Positions 13,178 to 25,700 of a stretch of DNA of 64,000 nt are shown piece after piece. Numbering within the stretch: the first letter of the stretch is position 1; the number at the start of each line of letters is the position of its first letter. Source of the stretch: Seriola aureovittata (Eukaryota; Chordata; Actinopteri; Carangiformes; Carangidae); contig NC_079380.1 in the NCBI RefSeq assembly GCF_021018895.1, forward strand, positions 11,474,236 through 11,538,235, in the 5' to 3' direction. A program made the position numbers and the translations under genes. The notes under the pieces were generated by a model, which worked only from the letters and a program-made list of their open reading frames with translations, was not told the origin of the DNA and did no database searches.

Positions 13178-14768
13178 CTTATTGTTGTACATATTACACA
13201 AGTTCTCCTTGGCAAGTGATGTTAGTGGATCGGTGTTACACACACAAATTACTCGCTAGTTCATCTCACTTATTACAAGGAATCACAGGAATATTACCGG
13301 GTGTCTGCTGTGTGCATACTCATTAAACTATTGGCACTAAGCTATGTGCAAAATGATGATGAAAGGATATATACACTGACATACACACACAGGAGAGGCT
13401 TGCACTGTATTTAACAGTCATCTGGGCTCCAGCAAGCACATTTCATTGGCTCTCTGTGCTTCAGTATTGTAAGTGTGACCTCAGCACCTGTGGTTCTTCA
13501 ATTCTCTATGTTATTCTAGCCGGTTCCTGTCGAAGACTTAGTAATTAGGACTGCACTGCACTTATAGCACCATTGTTACTATAGACAGACACACACACTA
13601 CTGCGCTATAACTCTTATATACTCACTCTTACGCACACATTTACACTCTTTTATACTCACATTGGCTTCATACATCAAGAAGGAGACTTGATGTATGAGG
13701 CTAAAACAGTGAACTGAAACAGTGAACAGTGGCCACAACTAACAATTACAGAATAATGGCACATTAAACCATTAAAATGCTTGGCTTTGACATGATTCAG
13801 TGCAGTGTAACAGTGATGCAAGAAGAGCCACAAAGTCAGTAAATAGATGTCAGTTATTCAGTGATATCTATCTAAGTTTGCTAAAATTAGTGGTAAAACA
13901 TTGGTCATATCAGACCAAGTAAAACTATAGCCACTCCAAATAATAAATTTAATGTTTGATTGTTAAGAGGAAGATTGTGTTATTGCTTCTTTCAAAAATG
14001 ACACAGTCTCACTATAAGCAAGCCTTCAGCCTATCAGCCTATCAGGAGCTGAAAATGTGAACTAACTCATTTAATCACACTTCCTTCCTTTCCTAATAAA
14101 CATTCACCACACAATCTCTGCCTCACACTCACAATCACTTTCTCCTCCACAAGACATAATACTCACACGCACAAAAACAATGATGTGCTCACTCACTCAT
14201 TCCACTATTCTACCACATAAAACCTTCATCCACCATTTTCACACACTCAGCTGGTCTATCTCACATACACACACATCATTTCTCTCTTTAATTTATTATA
14301 AATAACATCAATATTTCTCACACACACCACTATTCTATCGCAAATGTATGGTATATGTAGGCAAGAGTGATAGTATTTGTGGGGGAGAGTATAGTGGTGT
14401 ATGTGTTTGATTATGATGGTATGTGTAAGGGAAGGAGTGATTCATGGTCTAAATAGCCTCTTAGACAGACACACAGATGTAGGTATGTGCATAGTCATAC
14501 ACATTTAAAGGCAAAACCATGTTAGCCTAGTGGGCAAAAAGTCAGATTCAACACATACACACAAATGAAGACACATGCATACACTGACCCAACATGTTTT
14601 ATACACACTGCTAATGCCAACTCTATCCTCACGACATGTCTCTTGGGAGATCTTCTCCTCAGAGCTGTAGAGTAAGCAGTGAGGTCAGTTGTATACATTC
14701 AACTTTATGAGCTTGACTTGAGTAATATATTGTAGTTTGCTTAAGTGATGAATGGACTGTTTTCATGG

Positions 14769-14786
14769 CCCCCCCCCCCCCCCCCC
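14769..14786. repeat. Poly-C homopolymer (18 C)
   Basis: An uninterrupted run of C. A second run of 14 C lies at 17052-17065. The lengths of such runs are unreliable in assemblies. Confidence 0.9.
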
Positions 14787-17700
14787 GTATTAACATGGGC
14801 TGAGTGTCATGTCACTATTACATTACAACAACACGTGAATGTGTGTGGCTTATGCTTGTTGACCTTGGAACTCTGGACTGTCCTCCCCCCTCTCTGCTGC
14901 AATCGTCACCGACACCTCACAGGTCCTAACTATTGTTTTTATTCACATGATCTTGTTTTCGCATTCCAGTCAGCCATCAGCAGCCTGCAAGCTACGGAGC
15001 AAACATGAACACAAACCCACGCAGACAGACAAACACACACACAAAATCTCTAATCCTTCAGACCGCACAATATAAACAAAGTGGTTTAGTATCCCTATCG
15101 ACAACATGTCTTGTCTAGGTCTGTTTAGATATGCTTGTTTTATTGGAGAATGTTACGTCAAATCTTTACCTGTCAGTTTAACCCTTGTGCCCAGAAAGAT
15201 TTTTATTTCGATATGTTTACTTCTGGTTTGTTTTACAGGTGACAGAACAAGAAGACTGGCTGAGGTTGCCTCATCCTCAACAAAGAGAAGCTGCGGGTAG
15301 CAAAGGTCACCCTATCCTAAAACATTCAGCTTGACACTAAAGTAAACACACCACACATTATGGCGCCGTGTCTTATCAGGTAACCTTCCATTGTTTTGTG
15401 CTTTCGTAACACTTTTTCAGCCTCACAGAGACAATAATATGACCTCTACGGTGCTAAATAGTGGCTTATGAATGTGTCTTCTGCTCCATTAGCTTCATGT
15501 TATGATTGGCTGAGCTGCAGACAGGAGATCTTCAAGACAACATTTGCATTTCAACAAACTTTGCACATATTTAAATATTTGTCCCCTGAGGAAATGTTCG
15601 GCTCAGAGCAAACAGATGTTTAATTATTCTCTTGAAAAGCTGACACGAAACTAGATTCTTAGAAAATGTCCTGTATCCTCTTTATACAAATTTGACACTC
15701 TTGTAACAGACACATTTCTGAGAATGACTCTCCCAGGGCAGTAAGGTATATCATATTACTCGCTTTGATGTTCATAGAAGGACTGACTTGAATGTTGCTC
15801 TTCATATAATGTTCAAAAATAGCTGATACTCAGCCTAGGCTGACCTTCACAGTATGTACTGTGTGCTGCACTACCTGACAGAGCCTTGATTTGCTACGTT
15901 ATGCTGTCCTGATCAGATAGCAAAATGACACTGCCCTCATCAGATAGTATGCGCACTATCTACATGTGCATATGTGCTGGACTGATAAATTAGGTATGCA
16001 TTTACTGTTGTGTATGTGAGGAACTACACGAACATCAGCCACCCACACACACACACGCAAACAGCAATGTCTCCACATTTGGCAGTGATTGTGACCCTGC
16101 TATCCACTGTTCTTTGAAGATCAGTTTTCTGAGGTGATCTCTAGGCTCACTCACTGAGCCAACACGGCTTGGCACATCCTAATCCCTGAAGAGCAGAGAG
16201 AGAAGACAGGGGAAGCAAGAATATTCATCTCACCAGGAACATGCAAACTAATGCTTTTCACAGACCCATATCAGGACACAATGTGCCCACTTGCTGTCCT
16301 AATGTCTGCAGCCAGTGCATTCACTGACTGTCATTACTGTGGGAGATTTAGAAATATGCACAGCAGTGAGGCTGGGGGAGCAGGCCTGAACTTGAGCATA
16401 CTAAAGAGCCCATTAATCCTTTTTAATTCTATTAAGAATTGGACTACAGCTGGATAAGAGGCCAGCAGAGTTCCAGCGACTACATCTATAATGCCTTGGA
16501 GACCCACAGTGAAAAGCTCTTACTTAACAAAAATTCATATGCAAGGAAATTTCTTTTCCTCTCCACAGCTGAATCAATTTACAGCCTTAAGCAGCTTTTA
16601 GTTGGTAGTAAACAAAGATAGGGTGAGTTAGGTGAGGGCTGTGCAAAGAGATATCTTTTACATGTCCATCAAAAGGGCCAGTTCATCACATAAACAAGGC
16701 CAGAGTTTCCCAAATGGAATTTGGCTAAGCTGCAAATGCCGTGATGATGTTATCAATGTCCGACAAAAAAAACATGTATGATACATGTGTCCTTTCCTCA
16801 AACAGAAAGAGCTATGCAGGTGAGCTACGTGCCTTCCTCAGCACACTTATCTGTGTGTTGATTTGAATCAGGACTCCCTCGCATCCGCCCTGCTATTTTT
16901 GCACCTGTCCAATTTCACAAAAATCATAATCTTATCAAGGAATTCCCCAAAGTTAAATATGAGTAAAAGGGAGAAAGTGGCTTTAGTTTTCTCTCACAGT
17001 GAAGCGTGTAGACAGTAATGGCTTTCACCTGTTGAGATAAGGGTTCAAATACCCCCCCCCCCCCCATTCTAAATGACCACAGAGCAAGGCTACTGTTCCT
17101 ACTGTGTGCACAGCCACAGCAGTGTAAATAGTGAGGCCCATGTGCCTGGACCTTAGTAATCTGAGCACACAGAATCTGCCTCTGCTTGTCGACCCTGATT
17201 CATTTTCATTAAGGCCAAAGGGTTAGTGAGGAGGACACCAGTCACAGTGTAAACGAGATGTCATGTTTGACAGGGTGTGTGTGCTCAGCTCAGTGGAGCA
17301 GCCAAGCTCTCGCTCAGCTCAGTCACACACACCAAAACAGAATACAATAACAAGGAGTGAAGCAGGCACAGATAGACAAGAACCTGTCACACAAGCACAG
17401 GCATATACATTGTTCAGGAATGAAATATGTCTCCCTAGTTACAGTATTATGAAACAAAACAGGCCTGAAAACCACGATCGCATTCCTTCCCACCCTGACG
17501 CCCCACACCCATCACCCTCACTCTCCCCAATCTACCACCCCATCTGTTCTGCCAACTGCTCCATTACTCCTTCCCTTCATTACTGGACCACTTTTCCTGC
17601 TTGTCTGTCTCCCTTACCTCAGCATTATGAACACACCCATTACTGCAGCTCTCTCTCCTTCTCTCTGTCTCTTGCTCTCTCTGACTAATCTGGGCTGCTT

Positions 17701-17895
17701 TTTATTCTCCTCCCTCAGCCTGGAAGTAGATTGGAGAGAGGGAAAAAAAATGAAAGAAAATGCCTCAGACGGTACAACCTGTATCTTTCTAAGCATCTCC
17801 ATGGTAGCATGACCCCCTGAAACAACCCATCATGCTCCACTGCACTTGAAAAGGACTGAGAGTGGGGAAGGGGCAGACCGAGGAAGGGTGCGAAG

Positions 17896-17897
<2 letters not shown>

Positions 17898-17986
<89 letters not shown>
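17898..17986. repeat. Long perfect (GA)n microsatellite
   Basis: About 89 bp of uninterrupted GA, around 44 units. It lies roughly 0.3 kb beyond the likely polyadenylation site of the plpp3-like gene. A purine mirror repeat of this length can form triplex (H-) DNA. Confidence 0.95.
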
Positions 17987-17988
<2 letters not shown>

Positions 17989-18272
17989 GCAGTAATGAAA
18001 GAAATGAGGAGCACACTGGAGTGGAAGCTTCCAAACACAACAAGAGGTTAAATCACTTATCATTTCAGTGTTTGCATTTTGTTTCAGCCCATACAGAGGC
18101 TGGTATCCTGTTTGTAAAAAAAAAAAAAAAAATGAATGGCTCTACTGTATGCTGACTGACTTTCTGACTGTGTGTCTTGGTAGGCATGAGAGACTGTGGT
18201 GCATTGCTTTTCAGTTTGCTGACCCCTAAAAATAACAGACGACATAAGAAGTTAAAAACATTCAACATTCAT

Positions 18273-18278
18273 TTTATT
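18273..18278 (-). terminator. Candidate polyadenylation signal (AATAAA) for the plpp3-like gene
   Basis: TTTATT on the plus strand reads AATAAA on the minus strand, about 1.45 kb after the stop codon at 19728. The intervening sequence has no other gene and is a plausible 3' UTR. The assignment rests on motif and position only. Confidence 0.5.
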
Positions 18279-19727
18279 GGTTTGGTTTTTTGATTACAGT
18301 GGTTATTTCTGCCTTTCTGGCATTCACAGACAAAACAAACATGGAACAATAACTGAAAACACAAAAAATATAGCTTTCTGATAATATCCGTGGCTCAGTC
18401 TAGTAGTTACAACAGATACAATAGTAAGTCTCCGTACCTGATCAACACAAATGTAAATACAAACATAAACATGTAAAAACTGTCCAAAACTGGAACTAAT
18501 ACTTTTGAAATTCTGTGTAGTTTATAAAATGACATAGCTATTTACATTCAATTTGAATAATTATCATCTCAAGAAAAAACAAAAAAAAACAAATATAGTG
18601 TATGAGTCTGACATTAACAAAAATAAACACTGATTATTTAAAATTGTGATAAAATATATAATATTGATTATAATTAGAAGGTTCCATTATGTACGTTCAA
18701 GTGCTATTAATAAAGATGCACAGGAGGGCCGCTGGGGTCACACGACCATGTCAGCTCTCCTGTCACAGAGTGGCATAAATCAAGGTGCAGCTCAGAGATT
18801 GGAGTCCAGGGGCAAGAGTCAAAGGTTAAAAAATTCAGTCAAAACTCCGCCTCTGAGACACAGTCAAAAGTGGTTAGTACAGAAAAGTGGCAGCGAAGAG
18901 GAGGAAGTTAACCTGATTCCTCTTTGTCACTGCCTTGGTTACTCACAAAAAAGAAAGATAACATTGTATTACAGCACAAATACTGTCTTCTTTGCTTACA
19001 TATAGGTTATTTTTTAGTCATAGTGTTGTAGGGCAGTCTGATTAGAGCAGTGACACATCAGGCCACTGGAAGGTAAAAACGGTTAGAAGTTGGAGCCAGT
19101 GCTTGTTCCTTATCGCTGCTAGTTCTGTAACTTTGTACAGAGCTGTCTTTACATCTGAGGTCTGATGGTCTCAGTTCACAGCGGCGGGGTAATGTCTTCC
19201 AAAGCTGAGCAGAGGATCAAAAACAAAGAGGAGGCGGGCGTTTTCTCCTCTCTCACCCAAGACCAAAGAGCGAGCAGTTCTGCTTTGAAAGCGAACCAAA
19301 TGCACTGACCAAATGCCTCCATCACAGAAGAAAACAAGTTCAGACTGGCAACTATCAACATTAGCAGCTTCTAAAAATCCTCTTGAAAAATAGACTTTTT
19401 ATTTTATTTTATTTTTTCATATATAAAAAAATATTACTATGCAGTTCTTTTCACTGGACGGGTTTGACTCACAGTCATATGTGCTTCTTGTATTTCACTG
19501 TATCTTAGATTACTGTGTGAATGTATGTTTTGTATGTGTAGCAGTATGCCCAAAAGAGCAAGCATGTGTAGACTTTTAATTGTGTCCCTCTCTTAGAATA
19601 ATTCCCTTTCTTAAAAACTTACTCTCCCTTCTCTCTGCTGCTCACCTGCGCTATCTGACATTCTCTCTGTCTTTCTGCAGTCAGTCTTCTCTTATCATCT
19701 GATTCCTGGAATGATTGCATGTGCCTG

Positions 19728-22700
19728 CTAACAGACAGTTTGCTGGCTGCACAGTGGACTCTCCAGGGACGTGCTAGTGGGAGACAGGTCTGGACGGGCG
19801 CACGGCTTAAACATGGAGGAGATGTAGAAGGCCTGCGGGCACAGACATAAAACATGTCAGGAAATATACACAGACCACACACACTGTCAATCACCCATTG
19901 TTTATAAGCACCAGAGAGATCAGAGTGGGAAAAACGAAGGCGAGAGCCTATTGTGTAAGCTAACTCAGTCAACAGAGAGCAGAGAGAAACAAATCCCGTG
20001 AAGACAGAGATAACTGTTGTTCTAGACAACTATTAAGACAACAGTGATTTTCGACATACCACCCAGTACGCAGTGAGCCCTCCTTGGATGAAGCCTGTGA
20101 GGACATCGGTGGGGTGGTGACGGTAGTCAGAGATGCGGCTCAAGCCGGTGTAGATGGCGATCATCAATAAGAGGAACTGTATTAGTGGACGCAACAGCCG
20201 AGCTCCTCGCCACGACAACCGTGCCTGCAGGTAAAACTGCAAAGAAAAGAATAGAAATATTTCTATTATATTGTTACTGACTTGATCATCACTACAGACA
20301 CGTGAATATAAGCATGAGGGTTTTTGTGTGTTAATGTATGCCCCACAAACATAAACTGATAATTATGTCTAATGATTCAAGTTCTATAAATGCAAGCAGA
20401 GCCCTTTAAGCGAAACATAGACATCCACTCAGTCTGCTACCCAGAGGGGGAAATAGAAGCTTGGCAAGAGTCCATTAACACTATCTAAACCTCATTTCCT
20501 CCTTTTGTTCATCCTCGTCGCCTGCATCAGTGCTACAGTGCAGAATGGATGTTTGTGTCTGTAAAAATGGGGTCACAGTGCAAGCGTGATTCAGATGCAG
20601 CGCTCACTTTACGAGGTGGCTGTAGGTCTGTCTGGACCCGTCAACCACTGGGGAGCACGTGGCCTACATTCCTGCACTTAGACCGACCCTCGCCAGGTCC
20701 CTCTCTTCCTCCCCTATCCCAACTGAGAGCAGGTGTCACTGTCCCTGCCTTAAACTCAAGCAGCTGGCCACGGTGCGGGTGGCATGTAGCTACAGGTTTG
20801 ACGCATTCTCTCCAGGTTGTCTACAATCTGCTGAAACACTAGCTAGCAGCAAACTTGCATGCAAGGCTGTGTGCTTGTGCCTGTGGTGTGTGTGTGTGTG
20901 GAGAAAGAAACAATGGAGTGTGATGTGGAGAGGAGAGAAAATAAGGTTAACAAACACTGAGGCCCTCGGTTTTCTCAGAACACTTCTTCCCTTCAGTTCT
21001 ATACCCTTTTATTTCTCTTATTCAGTCTCCCCCTACTCATCCTTGTCTATCTCTTTTTGTTCAGAAAGGAGCTGCTTTTCATTTACACTTCTATAGTGCA
21101 CAAGTGCAAATAGAAGAGGCAGATTTTCTTTTCTTCTCTTTTTTTTCCACAGCACCATCTTCACTTCAATTTAGCTGCACACAATAAAATATTTAAGTCA
21201 CTTTAAAGCATAATTTAAGGGTTAAAGAGGTGGAATACCTGAGAAAAATTAATATTTTATGGAAAATAATGCGCTTTTGTCTCCCTCTAACTGTCATTTC
21301 TCTCCCACAATGCATCCATGACTACTGGGCAGTGTGTGAGAGAAAGAGAAAGATGAAGAGAGGGGTGGCTGGGGAGGGGAGGAGGGGTTTAGAGGGTGTC
21401 TATTGCTGAAAGAAGCCTGTCGATCTCTCAGCAGGCATATTCAGCCCTACATCCCCCCCCTCTAAATGAGACCCACAACAAGGCCTCCACTGTCTGCGTA
21501 GTCTCTTCATCTATTCATGCTCCCCGTGGAAAACATTCTCCCTCATTCTCTAACTCCCCCACCACCCCACACACCCTCCCTGTCTCACCAGCTCTTTTAG
21601 TTTGAAGCAGGAGGCGTTTGGAGAACTGCTGCTCTCAAAGATCTCCTCCCCCATGATCAGGAAGTGTGAATATATTCAACAGCACATGCCTTGATGTGCG
21701 TGTTTGTGTATGTTTAATTAGCTTATCTAGTTAATAGTTGCACACAGTGTTCTTGGCCTCTAGGGATTGATGTTTTCTCTAATAACTAAACGAAAGTGAG
21801 AGCTATAATATTCCCCCATCATTGTAAACACAGAACCAAATACTGTAATTATACCACACAAGCTCAGCTGAATGGTGAAGGTCACATTCCAGATGTGTGT
21901 GGTTGAGTGTGTGTGTTTGTAAGGTAGAGGTGACTTACTGCCAGATAGAGCATGGTGTACATTGCAAAGGAAGCATGGCCAGAAAAAAAAGACTTCCTGA
22001 AAGAGAAAATCAATGAAACATGCCAAAGGTTAGATATTTACTATTCTTTTCAAGCTAAAATTCAGCACACCCCACCCTTAGCAAACACACCAAATCATTT
22101 CTGAGCAAAAACACACACCACACACACCACACACCTTGCCTCCTCCACCATCTTCTGATTATGCTGCCTGCAGTTGACTTGGGACACATAGCTGCCTGGA
22201 CTGCAGTTGATGGACGCATAGGTGATGTTACAGACAGACAGGAAGTTGGGTCGCAGACGCCCCACACTTAGTTTGGCCATATTGGTGAGAGACTGACCCA
22301 CACAGCAACCAAACAGGAAGCTTCCCAGCTCCTTGTACAGGCATGACACATAGCGGTTTCGAACAAAAGCCCGCGAGTGTACACCTCGGAAACGCACCCG
22401 GTAGCATTCACCCAGTGCAATCTGAGAAAGGAATAAGACAAGAGAAACGAAAGTCATACCACAGAGCCGCTTGTTTTACTCTTATTACAAACACATGCAT
22501 CATTAACCATATTAAATTGATGACAACTTTAACTCAGTGTACTAATATTCAGCAGGTATACTGCTTACCGTTAGGCCAGTGATGGCTATACCGCCAGCGA
22601 TGAGCAGGCTGTCAGGGATGGCCTCTCTCTCCACGTAGGGATAGGTGATACTGGAGTCTCCACAGAAAAAGCCTCTTTTGTACGGAGTCACTGCCTTCAA

Positions 22701-25700
22701 CTCACATGCAAAGAATGGGATGGAGGCTGATGAAATGTGGGGGAGAAGGGGAGGGGGGAGGCAGACAAAAAACAAAAGATGGCTTGATGAATGTCTGTGA
22801 GCATGTGGTCTGTGCAACGAGGATCACAGAAACGGCAAGATACAGAGATAGTCGGTAGCATAGACTAACATAAAGGAGGCCTTCTCCTGTCTCACAGGAG
22901 AATGGCATTGAGATACAACATGACTTCCAGATCACCGGGGGATCAAGCATTCCACACATGGCTGCTTCCACCAGAGGAGCAGGGAGAAGGAGAGATGATG
23001 GACATCTGAAGACAGACAGAAGGGAATGACAGTTGAGAATTAAGATGAGGAAGGAGGAAGAAGATATTAGAGAGCATGTTGCACAGAAAATTTCAGTGTG
23101 CAAAAGGGGACAATAAACATTGTGAGAAGGACAAGGTATAGTTTAACAATGACATATTGTTCTACTGAAAAGCACTTACTTTAATCAGTCCATTTTATCT
23201 TACATTAACAACTGCCCTACATATCTGTTCACTACACTTCCTGGTTGGTCACTAATCTGTATCAGGTGAGAGGGGTCAAGGTCTGACTCACTTAAGCAAA
23301 CACACCTCACAGCCTGACGGTGAATGTTCACTGGGTAAAAGTTGTGCAACATTTTAATGTTGTCAAGAGGATGAGAGGGTGTTTGTATCTCCTACAAATG
23401 AGGGCTGAACTGCATTGCTTTTATTCTGTGTTGTACTAATGTACTAATAGCCAATAGCCCTGCAAAGGCCTGTCCAGCCTGCTCCATTTCTCTGTCCCTT
23501 ATCCCATGTCCCCTTGTCACCCCATGGAATGCAGCGAGAACATGGGACTAATCATTAACCTCTGTGCCTCTCCCTGTCATCCCAGGCCTGCTGGTTGGCT
23601 GGAACGCACCCAGGCCAAAACACTGCTCCTGCCAGGGAATCTCTCAGACTACGTGACTGAGTAGTGCACAGGATACACACTCAAAATCAGGCCAAAAGGA
23701 ACAACATATAAACACACACCCAAACATGCAAACAATAGAATGCAAACATGGCTTTAAGTGCAATATATTAATAATTTTCAACCAACAAAGGACAGGATAT
23801 GAATACCTGACCTAGGTACGGTAACTGTGTCCACATTGGCTTTGTTTCAGTTTTAGCTATTATTCTGTGTGATTGCTATCACAACCATTAGGTCCACTAA
23901 TAAAACACCCATATGATTCGTTGAGCCTCACCAAACTGATAAACTAGAATAATAATCTATAGATTTGTGGCTATCAGCTATAATAAAGACACAACTCTCA
24001 ACTGCTGTGTGACTGCAATGTACCTGAGATACAGCCAGACTGGATATAACTGAACTCGAAAAAGTGTGCATTAGTGACCTCTGTACTCAAAGTCATGCTG
24101 CCCTAACAGAAAGACAAAACACAGATAAAAGCCAGCCCACTTCTATTTTTTATTTTTTTAAATGTGCCTGAGTAAGGAAGTGAGGGAGGGAAACACGTTG
24201 CAGGCAGATAGCAGCAGCTGTGACGCCAACAAAGAGAGAGAGAGAGAGATAGGAAACACCTCTCATCTGACCCACATCTCTCGCGCATCTCAATCCGTCG
24301 CCACAGTCACGGGCATCTCCTCACACACACCTACGTAAATTCAGCTAAGTCACGCACTAATGTAGCTCAAAATAACACACATCTGTACGTGACCACATAC
24401 AGGTGCTGTTTGTGCTATACATAACCTTATTGTTAGGTACAGTTACATTACATGTCTTTAGGAACAGAAAACAGTTTGCTGTGCTTCAAGTCATTCTGAT
24501 TGGTTTTATATTTACTAAGACGGTTGGAGTACTAGATTAAGTCCATTTTTCCTGTTCATTTAAAAATAAATATCCGGTAGGAGGGTTTCCTGGATCATTT
24601 CTGCCACCTGCATAAATTGCACACACATCTCTTAATCCCCATATCGTAATCCCTTTATCTGTGTGTATCATACCTGGAGACCTGCAGAGATATGGTCTGG
24701 TTCATGTCTAGTTTAAAGTGAGTGGGTGAGTGGGGATTTTTTTAAATTTGCTTCAAATGAAGTACACTCCATTTTAAACACGTTTTAACTGAAAAAAAAA
24801 AAAAAAAAAGACCAGCTAACACACGGTCAACAGTTGCAGACTGCTGGCTTGGTGTCCTCCTGGTGTCCATGTGTGTTGAATGTGTGACAGGAGGGGGAAC
24901 AGAATGATTGTGCTGCAGATTAGTATGTTTGTGTGAATACTATGAATCAAAATGGCAAAATTATCAGTATGCATTGTATTCAATGCATCAATGTACTTTT
25001 AACAATGAGAGTAATATTTAATAATGACCATTGATTGGGGCAGCTTCTTTCATACTGTCTTTGATCAAAAAGTGGAAAACTTATAATGAATGTCTAAGTG
25101 CTTTGTAAGCCATTTTACACAGACTCAGGCATGCCTTATTTTCTCTGAAATGTGTTTTTTTTCATAAATCATACTTTTGTGTTTTTTGTGTGCTCAGATT
25201 TTACATCAAGTACAGCATTTGACATCTATTTTGCCATAAAATTACTGGTTTTGGGTTTAAATTACGTCAGTTTTATAGGAAACAAAAAATGTTTTTTGCT
25301 TTCCATACCATCCATTAACAGACTTTCTTTGTATCCTCATCAGATTCCACAATATGGCCAGGCCTCTCTAAATAATCAATATTTAGCTGCATTGACGGAG
25401 AGGTAATGGACAGATTCTCCATTAAGGCCTAAACACTCTGAGTTACAGTAGGAACATGGGCTTCTTAAGGGATCATTTTAGATTCATATGGTGGTCTAAT
25501 GGGAATAATGAAGCTCTCAGCCAGTTAGCAGCATATTCTATTACCTCAGGCCTGCCAGTACTGATGGCTTGTCTTGTTTTCCTGTTTTTGCATGAAGTTC
25601 ATGGACAGGCACGGCACCAAAGGCCAAGAATCAAAGGTCACTCCAGTGACAAACAAAGTTGTTTGCAAAGTTTCCCAATTAAACAAAGCCACAAACTTTA

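Larger units (their letters stand above)
8302..18270. other. Gene-poor, microsatellite-rich intergenic region
   Basis: About 10 kb between the Tc1 remnant and the 3' end of the plpp3-like gene. It holds many simple repeats: CA, TA, GA and poly-C tracts, and a pyrimidine-rich stretch at 10920-11110. I found no set of exons with consistent phase on either strand. Longer open frames here cross repeats such as (CA)n, (CT)n and poly-C and look like chance. Regulatory elements may be present but cannot be shown from the sequence alone. Confidence 0.5.

Noticed and set aside
17715..18155. Open frames of Ser-Leu or Glu-Arg repeats
   Set aside because: Produced entirely by the (GA)n microsatellite in different frames.
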